Assembly: GCF_014174405.1 (NCBI RefSeq)
Contig: NZ_JACEGA010000001.1
Span: forward strand, 1,455,001-1,519,000
Direction of reading: 5' to 3'
DNA: 64,000 bases
Origin: Variimorphobacter saccharofermentans
GTDB taxonomy: Bacteria > Bacillota > Clostridia > Lachnospirales > Lachnospiraceae
Shown here: positions 10,604-19,072 of the stretch, one piece after another
Layout of the letters: each line of letters begins with the position of its first letter
How positions within the stretch are numbered: position 1 is the first letter of the stretch
Made by a program: the position numbers and the translations under genes
The notes under the pieces: generated by a model
What the model saw: the letters and a program-made list of their open reading frames with translations, nothing else
What the model was told of the DNA's origin: nothing
Database searches by the model: none

Positions 10604-11665
10604 ATGACTTATCTTGAACAAACTGCAATTATTATTCCATCCTTAAACCCAGATCAACGAATGATCGATTTGATTCAAAATCTAAAAAACGCAGGATTTC
10701 AGCTGATACTTATTGTAAACGATGGAAGCAGCAGAAAGTATGCGGAATTTTACGACAAGGCAGCAAATGACTTTGGATGTAAAGTGTTGGAACATGCTAT
10801 TAATCTCGGAAAGGGACGAGCATTAAAGACAGCCTTTAACTATATCATTACCCGCTGGCATAATTGCACTGGTGCGGTTACCGTCGATTCGGATGGACAG
10901 CATAGTGTTCAGGATATCATTCGATGCATGGATGAGCTATACCGTCATCAAGATTGCCTTATTCTGGGAAGCAGGGACTTCTCCAGTGGCAATGTTCCAT
11001 TTCGTAGCAAAGCAGGTAATATCATAACACGTCAAGTATTAAGTATGTTATGTGGTATCAGCTTATCAGATACTCAGACTGGATTAAGAGGCTTGTCACA
11101 AAAGCATATGATGGAATTTCTGGACGTTAGTGGTGAGCGCTTTGAATATGAGATGAATATGCTGATTCATGCTAAGGAAAAGAAGATAAGAATTATGGAA
11201 ATACCGATTCAGACGATCTATCTCGAGAATAATAAATCCTCTCATTTTAATCCTCTTACGGATTCAATCAAGATATATGCTATGTTTTTCAAGTTTGTGT
11301 TATCTGCAATTTCTTCCTTCGCAATTGATGCAATTTTATTTGTGATTTTTAATGCCGTATTTCGTAATATCATTCCGGATTACTACATCATAATAAGCAC
11401 TATAATTGCTAGAATATTTTCCTCAATTTATAATTTTACTATGAATAAGAATAATGTCTTCCAAAGTAAGGATAATACAAAATCAACTGTGATTAAGTAT
11501 TATGTATTGTGTCTCCTTCAGATGATCGCTTCTGCTACAGGAGTTACGTTACTATATAAGTTATTGCATGTTAATGAAGTTATTATAAAAATCCTGGTAG
11601 ACTTTGTATTGTTCTTACTTGGTTATCGGATACAGATGAAATGGGTTTTCCATTCAAAGGAGTAA
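10604..11665 (+). CDS. GT2 glycosyltransferase fused to GtrA-like membrane domain
   Basis: The ATG at 10604 sits behind AAGGAGGGTG; an open frame further upstream overlaps the previous gene and is not the start. Residues 1-215 form a dolichol-phosphate-mannose-synthase-type GT2: AIIIPSLN, VNDGSS, and the metal motif VDSDGQH. The remainder has four membrane helices with the GtrA pattern (KFVLSAISSFAID, YNFTMNKNNVF). Such proteins load a sugar on polyprenyl phosphate and move it across the membrane. In this island it could supply the lipid-linked sugar for the multi-pass protein encoded first. The substrate is unknown. Confidence 0.85.
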   Translation: MTYLEQTAIIIPSLNPDQRMIDLIQNLKNAGFQLILIVNDGSSRKYAEFYDKAANDFGCKVLEHAINLGKGRALKTAFNYIITRWHNCTGAVTVDSDGQHSVQDIIRCMDELYRHQDCLILGSRDFSSGNVPFRSKAGNIITRQVLSMLCGISLSDTQTGLRGLSQKHMMEFLDVSGERFEYEMNMLIHAKEKKIRIMEIPIQTIYLENNKSSHFNPLTDSIKIYAMFFKFVLSAISSFAIDAILFVIFNAVFRNIIPDYYIIISTIIARIFSSIYNFTMNKNNVFQSKDNTKSTVIKYYVLCLLQMIASATGVTLLYKLLHVNEVIIKILVDFVLFLLGYRIQMKWVFHSKE

Positions 11666-11713
11666 TGCCAGATTATCATGATTTAGAAAGATGAACATAG
11701 AAAAAAATATATT

Positions 11714-11741
11714 ATTTTGTGATTATATAATACCACAAAAT
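11714..11741 (+). terminator. Hairpin after the XrtG island (possible terminator)
   Basis: ATTTTGTG (11714-11721) pairs perfectly with CACAAAAT (11734-11741). It is followed by CGCCCATTTT rather than a solid T-run, so it would be a weak terminator on the plus strand. Confidence 0.4.
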
Positions 11742-11758
11742 CGCCCATTTTACAAGAC

Positions 11759-11787
11759 TTGTAAATCAAAACCTCCGATTATACAAT
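11759..11787 (+). promoter_or_regulatory. Probable sigma-A promoter for the 11818-13253 gene pair
   Basis: TTGTAA (11759-11764) and TACAAT (11782-11787) are spaced by 17 bp, and the TTG start codon with its AGGAGGA site follows about 30 bp downstream. Confidence 0.55.
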
Positions 11788-11817
11788 AGGTTCATATCAT
11801 AACAGGAGGAATCATAA

Positions 11818-12672
11818 TTGGAGTATAATATTGAAGAGCTACTTATTTTGGTAAAGGAACTTACGGACAGTTATACAAGCAAAGAAAGTACTTCCATAAC
11901 CTATGAGGCAGCACAACAGTTGATGGGCGCAGTTATGTACTGTATACAGGAAAATTACAGGGCTTTTGATTGTCAAGAAAATTCAGAAGCCCTTGTTTCT
12001 ATGGAAAAAAGATTTCAGACAGCCAGGGAAGCCTATGACAACGGATATCGATGCGTAGTTGATAAGATAAGAAAAGCAAATGAGCTATATAATAATATCA
12101 TATTAGACTTTAAAGATTATGGAAATCACGCATATTATGATACGGTGGTCAAGGGAATACCAGAATTCTTCAAATGGTATGATCCGGTACTGAATCCGAT
12201 GAAACATATCATTCTAATTGACTATAATGTTCTAGAACCGCTGCATGACTTAGAAGGCATCGATTTGATATATCGTTACCTGCTTTGCATACAGATGGAG
12301 CAAAAATTCTTAAGATACTTCCCCGATGAATATATAAGGAAAGTATTAGTCTTGTATCATTCCGATTACGAAGAATTAATATTCAATCTATGTGGAGTAT
12401 TATTAAAAAAATTCCTTGTCAATCGATTGATTGATACTAGGCTTGAAGATATGGACTATAATACAGATAACTTTCACAAGCTTTCCGAGATCATTTGTCA
12501 ATTGAGTAAGGAGGAACTGGAGGAAAGATTATATAGTTATCTGCAAGCATTCATCAATGATAAATATTCAGGAGACCAGAATTTATATCGTTATCTGGCT
12601 AATGAGATCTCGAATATATCAGAGGAACTTAGGAATACGGTTAAGAATCACTGTTACGGTAATTTATTATAG
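11818..12672 (+). CDS. DUF6179-type hypothetical protein
   Basis: Start TTG at 11818 with AGGAGGA eight bases upstream. The N-terminus (IEELLILVKELTDSYTSKES, then YEAAQQLMGAVMYC) is the conserved opening I associate with DUF6179 proteins of Lachnospiraceae. The 284-residue chain is soluble, helical and acidic, with no signal peptide or membrane helix. At 284 residues it appears shorter than family members I recall. The next gene is a DUF6323-type protein; the two families occur as a pair, which supports both calls. Function unknown. Confidence 0.65.
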   Translation: MEYNIEELLILVKELTDSYTSKESTSITYEAAQQLMGAVMYCIQENYRAFDCQENSEALVSMEKRFQTAREAYDNGYRCVVDKIRKANELYNNIILDFKDYGNHAYYDTVVKGIPEFFKWYDPVLNPMKHIILIDYNVLEPLHDLEGIDLIYRYLLCIQMEQKFLRYFPDEYIRKVLVLYHSDYEELIFNLCGVLLKKFLVNRLIDTRLEDMDYNTDNFHKLSEIICQLSKEELEERLYSYLQAFINDKYSGDQNLYRYLANEISNISEELRNTVKNHCYGNLL

Positions 12673-12683
12673 GGGGCGATACG

Positions 12684-13253
12684 ATGGATGATCATACTAT
12701 ATTCGATTTAATGTTAGTACAACAGCAAAAGCAGGAACTTGAACGGGTACTTGAATGTAATAAAAAGACAGAAAAATATGGTTTGGTATTATCTGAAAAA
12801 GAGGCGAATCATTTGATGTTATGTCGTAAGGAAACATTAGCAGAGACGAGGAGAGTAGAGTTTGGAGAGGGTATTCTTCCAAAGATAATCTACTATTTCT
12901 GTGATTCACAGTTTATTAATCAGGATTCCTATGCAGATACTCTGGAACAGCTTCAGGATATATTCTATCAATTCAAAAATGAAACTCAGGATGAGCTTAC
13001 AGATGATGAACTGCTAAGTTTTATGAGAAAGCAATTTGACGAAGTGTGTTATGGGGATATGGATTATCTATGCAATACTTGCATGGAACGGTATGCAAGA
13101 GCGACCCGCTCAGGATTTAATAATCAGTTGCAGTCCAGACTTCGGGATGAGTATTCTTTAAGAGAAACGGAAAATGAATATGATATATTATCCGAGGAGA
13201 TACGGTGGGATTATGGGTTATATAAAGCGAAACTGGACGATATGATTAATTAA
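12684..13253 (+). CDS. DUF6323-type hypothetical protein
   Basis: A 189-residue soluble protein starting 11 bp after the previous stop behind AGGGGGCGAT. Recognisable segments are YFCDSQFINQDSY, LQDIFYQFKNE, DELLSFMRKQFD and a CNTCMERYARATR stretch, typical of the DUF6323 family. There are several Cys residues but no clear metal knuckle. The stable pairing with the preceding gene suggests the two products work together. Function unknown. Confidence 0.65.
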   Translation: MDDHTIFDLMLVQQQKQELERVLECNKKTEKYGLVLSEKEANHLMLCRKETLAETRRVEFGEGILPKIIYYFCDSQFINQDSYADTLEQLQDIFYQFKNETQDELTDDELLSFMRKQFDEVCYGDMDYLCNTCMERYARATRSGFNNQLQSRLRDEYSLRETENEYDILSEEIRWDYGLYKAKLDDMIN

Positions 13254-13534
13254 TGGGAAAACATCAATCAGCTTCGAATAAATATCTTACCATAGTTTTG
13301 TCGATCATCAATATCAAATCGATATAAATAATCTGACCATCTACCATATACACTAGCCATAGATATTCCCAAAATGGCACTGCTTTGTATTTCGAAGGGA
13401 TAAAAAGATACGATTCATAGGAGTTGTTGCAATACCAGATTACGAGTGGTAAAATTGTCTTATCAAGGGAACAAAATGAAATAGAACGAATAAATGAGAT
13501 ACTATTTAAGAAATATATTCAGAGTATTGAAGTA
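13254..13534. other. Intergenic region with short coding-like remnants
   Basis: No full gene is seen. On the minus strand a frame ending near 13277 reads FYPFEIQSSAILGIS and then SVYGRWSDYLYRFDIDD, which looks protein-like but has no upstream start. On the plus strand a frame from about 13411 to the TAA at 13556 reads ITSGKIVLSREQNEIERINE. Both are too short and uninitiated to call; they may be decayed genes. Confidence 0.3.
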
Positions 13535-13575
13535 ATAAAAAATCCACAAGGTCTTTAAATACAGGACCTTGTGGA
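13535..13575 (-). terminator. Intrinsic terminator of tRNA-Leu
   Basis: On the minus strand TCCACAAGGTC pairs with GACCTTGTGGA (plus-strand arms 13543-13553 and 13565-13575, 11-bp stem) and is followed by TTTTTTATT. It lies directly downstream of the tRNA gene. Confidence 0.85.
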
Positions 13576-13587
13576 CTTCCTAGCTAC

Positions 13588-13670
13588 TGCGGATGAAGGG
13601 ACTTGAACCCCCACGAAGTCGCCCTCGGCAGATTTTGAGTCTGCTGCGTCTGCCATTCCGCCACATCCGC
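13588..13670 (-). tRNA. tRNA-Leu, anticodon CAA
   Basis: Read on the minus strand: acceptor GCGGATG pairing with CATCCGC, D-arm with GGCGGAATGGC, anticodon arm GCAGA-CTCAAAA-TCTGC giving anticodon CAA (reads UUG), a long class II variable arm (CGAGGGCGACTTCG), T-arm GGGGGTTCAAGTCCC, and discriminator A. The 83-nt length and long variable arm fit leucine. The 3' CCA is not encoded (GTAG follows) and must be added after transcription. Confidence 0.95.
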
Positions 13671-13685
13671 TTAGTGACGAAGATT

Positions 13686-13714
13686 ATTCTAGCACAATTG
13701 ATTTTAGATTTCAA
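13686..13714 (-). promoter_or_regulatory. Promoter of tRNA-Leu
   Basis: On the minus strand TTGAAA (plus 13709-13714) and TAGAAT (plus 13686-13691) are separated by 17 bp, with a TG one base before the -10, so an extended -10. Transcription would start just before the tRNA 5' end at 13670. Confidence 0.75.
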
Positions 13715-13771
13715 GTATGAAAATTAAATTCCAGAAGAAAATAATGAAAGCTAACAAAGGAGCTGTTATCC

Positions 13772-14227
13772 ATGATTTGCAGTAGAGCTCAGAATATGAT
13801 TACACCGTTTATTAATAAGGAATTGAACCTCAAGGATACAGAGGCCTTTTTAAATCATATTAATCACTGTCAGAACTGTCATGAGGAGTTAGAGGTATAT
13901 TATGTGCTTCTTACTGCGATGAAACAATTGGACGAGGATAAGAATTTATCCGATGATTATGGATTGGAGCTGTCTAAGGAGTTGGAAAAAGCCCAGGAAA
14001 GGGTAATCCATGCAAAATATACATATTTTCGAAAAAAAGCTATTCTATTTTTATCTATGATTCTGCTGGCTTTTTTCATCAGCTTCCGTTATTCTTATAA
14101 GGACGGACAAGATGTTACGCAGGTATTGGAAAGTACCTTTGGCCTAAGAGACTCATTTCGGGATATTCGTAATAATGATCTGGAAAAACTATTACAAATA
14201 CGACTGGAAGAGTTGGATAATGATTAA
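13772..14227 (+). CDS. Zinc-finger (zf-HC2-like) membrane protein, anti-sigma-like
   Basis: The N-terminus has the ZAS/zf-HC2 pattern: Cys3, then His29-x3-Cys33-x2-Cys36. A single membrane helix lies at about 87-107 (ILFLSMILLAFFISF), and a short C-terminal tail of about 40 residues follows. This is the layout of small membrane anti-sigma factors, but no ECF sigma gene is adjacent. A ribosome site (AAAGGAG) precedes the ATG. It could instead be an orphan member of the family that regulates something else. About 250 bp of apparently empty sequence separates it from polA. Confidence 0.65.
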   Translation: MICSRAQNMITPFINKELNLKDTEAFLNHINHCQNCHEELEVYYVLLTAMKQLDEDKNLSDDYGLELSKELEKAQERVIHAKYTYFRKKAILFLSMILLAFFISFRYSYKDGQDVTQVLESTFGLRDSFRDIRNNDLEKLLQIRLEELDND

Positions 14228-14481
14228 TAATATAATGATAGTTATTCCATATATCTAATTGAAATGATACGATCGATTTGATGAAGATATAATAGGTTCG
14301 GTTGGGAAGATGCGATAGGAGTTCCCAGAATTATTAACATGGAAAGGAGTTTCGTAGGAGCTAATTATGAATCGCTTTACCTTATAAAATGTGTTCTGTC
14401 ACTCCAGTATGTGGAGGTTTGGCAGAATAATGATTGATTTCGCAGAGTAAATAGGTTTTCTTGTTCCTACAGATAATGATT

Positions 14482-17130
14482 ATGGCTAAGAAAATAGTAT
14501 TAATTGATGGACACAGTATATTAAATAGAGCATTTTATGGACTTCCGGATATGACTACATCAAAGGGGGAACATACCAATGCAGTGCTTGGCTTTATAAG
14601 CATTATGTTTAAAATTCTAGATGAGGAAAAGCCGGATTATCTTACGGTAGCCTTTGATACCAATCATCCTACGTTTCGGCATGAAATGTATGCTGAATAT
14701 AAGGGAACGAGAAAAGGAATGCCGGAGGAGCTGCGCGAACAGGTTCCTGTTATGAAGGAAGTGTTAAAAGCGATGAATATCGCGATTCTCGAAAAGCCGG
14801 GCTATGAAGCAGATGACATTCTAGGCACTTTAGCAACCAGAGCAGAAGAGGCTGGGAATCAGGTATCTTTGGTATCCGGTGATAGGGATTTGCTTCAGCT
14901 TGCCAGTGATAAAATCAAGATTCGAATCCCGAAGACAAAGAGAACAGGAACAGAGATTGAGGATTACTATGCTCAGGACGTAGTGGAACGCTATCATGTT
15001 ACACCGAAGCAGTTTATTGATCTGAAAGGCCTTATGGGTGATGCTTCGGATAATATTCCCGGTGTTCCCGGAATAGGAGAAAAAACAGCCGGCAAGTTAA
15101 TTGAAAGCTATCAGTCTATCGAAAATATATACCAGCATATCGATGAAATGAGTCCAAGTAAAGTAACAACATCGCTTAAGGAGAATCGCGAAATTGCATT
15201 CTTATCAAAGCAGTTAGCGACAATCAATACAAATTGTGATTTGGAATTTAAGATAGAGGATGCGACTCTTGGTAATTTATATAATGAGGAGGTCTATCTA
15301 CTCTTTAAACGCCTTGAGTTCAAGAGTCTTCTGTCCAGATTTCAGACAGAGGAAGTGAGTCATACCACCGGAATTGAGAAAAACTTTCAGTGGATTACTG
15401 AACCCGGAGAAGCTAGTCAAATCTTTGCATCTATACAGGATAAAGTCGCTCATCCGATAGGATTACAGCTGATATTTGAGAATGACAGCTTTCTTGGTTT
15501 ATCTCTATGTAAGGAAGAGGAGAATATATTCTTTATTCAATGCGATGAACGTATTACAAAGGAGTATTTAACGATCAGTGCGAGTCATCTGGCAAGGAAA
15601 GGCTATCTGACCTCCGTTATAGGATTAAAAGAACAGCTAACTTACCTTAAGGTGACAGAAAAGGATAATATGTTTGATGCTTCCGTTGCGGCATATCTGC
15701 TTAATCCATTAACGGATACCTATCATTATGATGATATTGCCAGAGATTATATTGGGCTTACTGTGCCCTCCAGAGATGATTTATTAGGAAAGAACAGTCT
15801 TGTTTCTGCTATGAATGAGAACAAGGAAGCCTTTTTATCCTATGCTTGTTATAGCGCTTACATTGCTTTTCGTTCTGCAGAAAAGTTGCGTGATTTATTA
15901 TTCCGAGCTGGTATGCAGCAGCTATTTGAGACAATCGAAATGCCGTTAATCTATACGCTCCATGATATGGAGGTTCGAGGAATCAGAGTAAACAAAGACG
16001 CTCTCAGAGAATATGGCGATAATTTAACCGTAGGAATTGATAAGCTGGAAAAGAATATCTATGAATTAGTGGGTGAGAAATTCAATATTAATTCTCCGAA
16101 ACAGCTGGGCGTCATCTTATTTGAAAAGCTTCAGCTTCCCTTTGGTAAAAAAACCAAAACTGGATACTCCACCTCTGCGGATATTTTAGAAAAGCTTCAG
16201 TCCGAGCATCCTGTTGTGGCAATGATTCTGGAGTATCGGCAACTAACCAAGTTGAAATCCACCTATGCGGATGGTCTGGCAGGATATATTCAGGCAGATG
16301 AGCGGATCCATGGTAAGTTTCATCAGACTATAACCGCCACAGGTAGAATCAGCAGTACGGATCCGAACCTGCAGAACATTCCGATCCGGATGGAGTTGGG
16401 AAGACAGATTCGTAAAGTTTTCATTCCAGAGGAGAATTATGTCTTCTTAGATGCTGATTATTCCCAGATTGAACTTCGTGTTCTGGCACATATGTCAGGG
16501 GATGAAAGGCTGATTGCTGCATATCGGGAAGCGAAGGATATTCACCGGATTACGGCTTCAGAGGTATTCCATATACCGTTTGAGGAAGTGACACCAGCAC
16601 AGCGAAGCAGTGCTAAGGCAGTCAACTTCGGTATTGTATATGGTATCAGCTCCTTTGGACTGGGGCAGGACCTGAATATTACCCGTAAGGAAGCAGAGCG
16701 GTATATTGATAAGTATTTCCAGACCTATCCGAATGTGAAAGCATATCTAGATCGATTGGTAATGGATGCTAAAGAATTAGGATACTCTACCACCTTATTC
16801 GGACGCAGGAGACCGATACCGGAGCTAAACTCCAGTAATTTTATGCAACGCTCCTTCGGTGAAAGAGTAGCTATGAATTCACCAATACAGGGAACGGCTG
16901 CGGATATTATTAAGATTGCCATGCTTCGGGTAAACCAAAAACTTAAGGAAGGTAACTATCGTTCCAGACTTATTCTTCAGATACATGATGAATTATTAGT
17001 AGAGACACATAAAGAGGAAATCGAACAGGTGGCCAAAATCATGGTAGAGGAGATGCAGAGTGCTGCTGAATTATCAGTTCCTTTAGAAGCTGAGGTAAAA
17101 GAAGGAAATAACTGGTACGAAGCGAAATAG
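14482..17130 (+). CDS. polA: DNA polymerase I
   Basis: Full-length PolA, about 880 residues. The N-terminal 5'-3' exonuclease region starts at KKIVLIDGHSILNRAF and includes YEADDILGTLA, SGDRDLLQL and DASDNIPGVPGIGEKTA. The central proofreading domain has lost the DxE metal site (IGLQLIFEND in place of the DTET stretch), so it is probably inactive. The polymerase domain has motif A DADYSQIELR, motif B KAVNFGIVYG and motif C QIHDELLVE. It fills gaps and removes RNA primers in repair and replication. Starts at 14461 (TTG), 14476 or 14482 (ATG) are possible; MAKK at 14482 best fits the family. Confidence 0.95.
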   Translation: MAKKIVLIDGHSILNRAFYGLPDMTTSKGEHTNAVLGFISIMFKILDEEKPDYLTVAFDTNHPTFRHEMYAEYKGTRKGMPEELREQVPVMKEVLKAMNIAILEKPGYEADDILGTLATRAEEAGNQVSLVSGDRDLLQLASDKIKIRIPKTKRTGTEIEDYYAQDVVERYHVTPKQFIDLKGLMGDASDNIPGVPGIGEKTAGKLIESYQSIENIYQHIDEMSPSKVTTSLKENREIAFLSKQLATINTNCDLEFKIEDATLGNLYNEEVYLLFKRLEFKSLLSRFQTEEVSHTTGIEKNFQWITEPGEASQIFASIQDKVAHPIGLQLIFENDSFLGLSLCKEEENIFFIQCDERITKEYLTISASHLARKGYLTSVIGLKEQLTYLKVTEKDNMFDASVAAYLLNPLTDTYHYDDIARDYIGLTVPSRDDLLGKNSLVSAMNENKEAFLSYACYSAYIAFRSAEKLRDLLFRAGMQQLFETIEMPLIYTLHDMEVRGIRVNKDALREYGDNLTVGIDKLEKNIYELVGEKFNINSPKQLGVILFEKLQLPFGKKTKTGYSTSADILEKLQSEHPVVAMILEYRQLTKLKSTYADGLAGYIQADERIHGKFHQTITATGRISSTDPNLQNIPIRMELGRQIRKVFIPEENYVFLDADYSQIELRVLAHMSGDERLIAAYREAKDIHRITASEVFHIPFEEVTPAQRSSAKAVNFGIVYGISSFGLGQDLNITRKEAERYIDKYFQTYPNVKAYLDRLVMDAKELGYSTTLFGRRRPIPELNSSNFMQRSFGERVAMNSPIQGTAADIIKIAMLRVNQKLKEGNYRSRLILQIHDELLVETHKEEIEQVAKIMVEEMQSAAELSVPLEAEVKEGNNWYEAK

Positions 17131-17151
17131 AGTACAGCAAGGTGTGAGCAT

Positions 17152-17742
17152 ATGAAGGTAATAGGAATAACTGGTGGAATTGGCAGTGGTAAATCACTGG
17201 TGGCAGATATATTAAAGAAGAAGTACAACGCTTATATTGTCAATACGGATGCGATAGCAAAGAAACAGATGGAGCCGGGAGGCGCAAGCTATCAAGGCGT
17301 TATTGATTATTTCGGGCAGGATATTGTTGCAGAAGATAAATCCATCGATCGTCAAAAGTTATCTGCTATTGTATTTGATAATAAGGAAAAATTAAAAAAG
17401 TTAAATGAACTTACCCATCCTCAGGTACTTAAAGCGGTTTTGGAGGAAGTCAATACATTACGGGAAGTTGGTAATATTCCATATATCGTAATAGAGACAG
17501 CGTTAATGATTGAAGCCGGCTATGATTATTTCTGCGATGAGGTATGGTACGTATATAGTCCGGAGGAAGAAAGACGAAAGCGACTGAAAAGGGATAGAGA
17601 TTACTCGGATGAGAAGATGGATGCTATTTTTAAGAGTCAGAGTAAAGATGCCGCATTCAGGGAGAGATATAGTATTATTATAGAGAATACAGGAGATGTC
17701 GATGAACTGGAAGTACAGATACAAAGACTGTTATTAGACTAA
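17152..17742 (+). CDS. coaE: Dephospho-CoA kinase
   Basis: A 196-residue protein with the P-loop GITGGIGSGKS at its N-terminus, TDAIAK, and the lid-region RLKRDRDYS. It catalyses the last step of coenzyme A synthesis, ATP-dependent phosphorylation of dephospho-CoA. It starts 21 bp after polA, the common polA-coaE pair of Firmicutes, and is probably cotranscribed with it. Confidence 0.95.
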   Translation: MKVIGITGGIGSGKSLVADILKKKYNAYIVNTDAIAKKQMEPGGASYQGVIDYFGQDIVAEDKSIDRQKLSAIVFDNKEKLKKLNELTHPQVLKAVLEEVNTLREVGNIPYIVIETALMIEAGYDYFCDEVWYVYSPEEERRKRLKRDRDYSDEKMDAIFKSQSKDAAFRERYSIIIENTGDVDELEVQIQRLLLD

Positions 17743-17830
17743 CATCCTATGCTAAAGGCTATATAAATAAAGAAGTCATTATATATCATAGGGTCAGGGT
17801 GGGGAAGGTACCGACCAAAAAGAATATATC

Positions 17831-17859
17831 TTGACAAAATATCTGAAATGAGGGATACT
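17831..17859 (+). promoter_or_regulatory. Probable promoter for the YycJ-like gene
   Basis: A perfect TTGACA (17831-17836) is followed after 17 bp by GATACT (17854-17859). The ATG of the next gene is about 60 bp downstream. Confidence 0.5.
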
Positions 17860-17920
17860 CATTTAGAATATATACAAGCTATTGGGACTAATAATTCATA
17901 TAAAAGATAGGAAGATAGAC

Positions 17921-18712
17921 ATGAAATTATGCAGTATAGCAAGCGGCAGCAGTGGGAACTGCATTTATGTCGGAAGCAATAATACGAATTTACTGGTAGA
18001 TGCCGGAATTAGTGCAAAGAGAATAGAAAATGGACTGAATGGGATAGATATATTTCCGGATACCATACAGGGGATACTGATTACCCATGAGCATTCCGAC
18101 CATATATCCGGTCTTGGGATACTGGCACGCAGATATCATATTCCGATCTATGCAACCTATGAGACAGTACGTTCCATTCAATCAATAAAGAGCTTGGGTG
18201 ACATTCCGGTTGAACTATTTCGCTATGTTAAACCGAATGAAAGCTTTTTGATAAATGATATTCAGGTAGAGCCATTTTCAACTTCCCATGATGCGGCCAA
18301 TCCGGTATGCTATACGATGCAATCGGAGGGGCATAAAATCGGTATTGCAACAGACCTGGGAAAATACGATGATTATATCATATCGAAGCTGGAGGACTCA
18401 GAGCTTTTATTTATTGAAGCGAACCATGATGTAAATATGCTGATGGTAGGGAAGTATCCTTATTATTTAAAGCAAAGAATATTAGGAGATCGAGGCCATT
18501 TATCCAATGAGACCTCTGCGAATCTAATTAACCGTTTAATTCATCCCAAATTGAAAAATATATTGCTGGCACATCTTAGTAAAGAAAATAATTATGAGGA
18601 ACTTGCATATGAGACAGTTTGTTGTGAATTAACGAACTGTGGCAGTGATTTTCTAGCAGGAAATGTAAACGTAGCTCATCGGGATAGACCGTCATCGATG
18701 GTTATGGTATAA
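17921..18712 (+). CDS. YycJ/WalJ-type metallo-beta-lactamase-fold hydrolase
   Basis: The start at ATG 17921 begins MKLCSIASGSSGNC, the usual opening of YycJ-type proteins. The metal-binding HEHSDH motif is at about residues 58-63, with further ligands in THEH-type and STSHDA segments. These are cytosolic metal-dependent phosphodiesterase-like proteins linked in other Firmicutes to DNA repair and wall regulation; here no WalRK genes are near. The 263-residue length fits. The exact substrate is not established. Confidence 0.85.
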   Translation: MKLCSIASGSSGNCIYVGSNNTNLLVDAGISAKRIENGLNGIDIFPDTIQGILITHEHSDHISGLGILARRYHIPIYATYETVRSIQSIKSLGDIPVELFRYVKPNESFLINDIQVEPFSTSHDAANPVCYTMQSEGHKIGIATDLGKYDDYIISKLEDSELLFIEANHDVNMLMVGKYPYYLKQRILGDRGHLSNETSANLINRLIHPKLKNILLAHLSKENNYEELAYETVCCELTNCGSDFLAGNVNVAHRDRPSSMVMV

Positions 18713-18734
18713 ATATAGAATAAGCGCTGAAGAT

Positions 18735-18763
18735 CTCCGATAGGTAATGATTTACCGATGGAG
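18735..18763 (+). other. Intergenic hairpin before the ACT-domain gene
   Basis: CTCC pairs with GGAG and GGTAA with TTACC around a TGAT loop, separated by a GATA/GAT internal loop. There is no T-run, so it is not a standard terminator; it may stabilise or attenuate the mRNA between the two genes. Confidence 0.3.
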
Positions 18764-18788
18764 AAGACATCGCAGAAATGAGGAGAGT

Positions 18789-19061
18789 ATGAAAAGAACA
18801 GTAATCACAGTGGTTGGTAAGGATACCGTAGGTATTATTGCAAAGGTTTGTACCTATTTAGCAAATAATCGTATTAATATTTTAGATATTTCTCAGACGA
18901 TTGTTCAAGGCTTCTTTAACATGATGATGATTGTGGATTTGACAGATGTTCCGAAGGATTTTGATGAGGTATCGGAAGAACTGGAGCAGATTGGTGCGGA
19001 AATCGGAGTAATTATTAAGACTCAGCGTGAAGAAATCTTTGATAAAATGCACAGAATATAA
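18789..19061 (+). CDS. ACT domain-containing protein (UPF0237)
   Basis: A 90-residue single ACT domain: [20 protein letters not shown], then a second half ending [15 protein letters not shown]. The ATG at 18789 has GAGGAGAG upstream. Such proteins bind small molecules, often amino acids. It lies just before a UPF0210 gene, a pairing conserved in many bacteria, and the two are likely a regulatory subunit and its partner. Confidence 0.9.
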   Translation: MKRTVITVVGKDTVGIIAKVCTYLANNRINILDISQTIVQGFFNMMMIVDLTDVPKDFDEVSEELEQIGAEIGVIIKTQREEIFDKMHRI

Positions 19062-19072
19062 TGGAGGTTACC

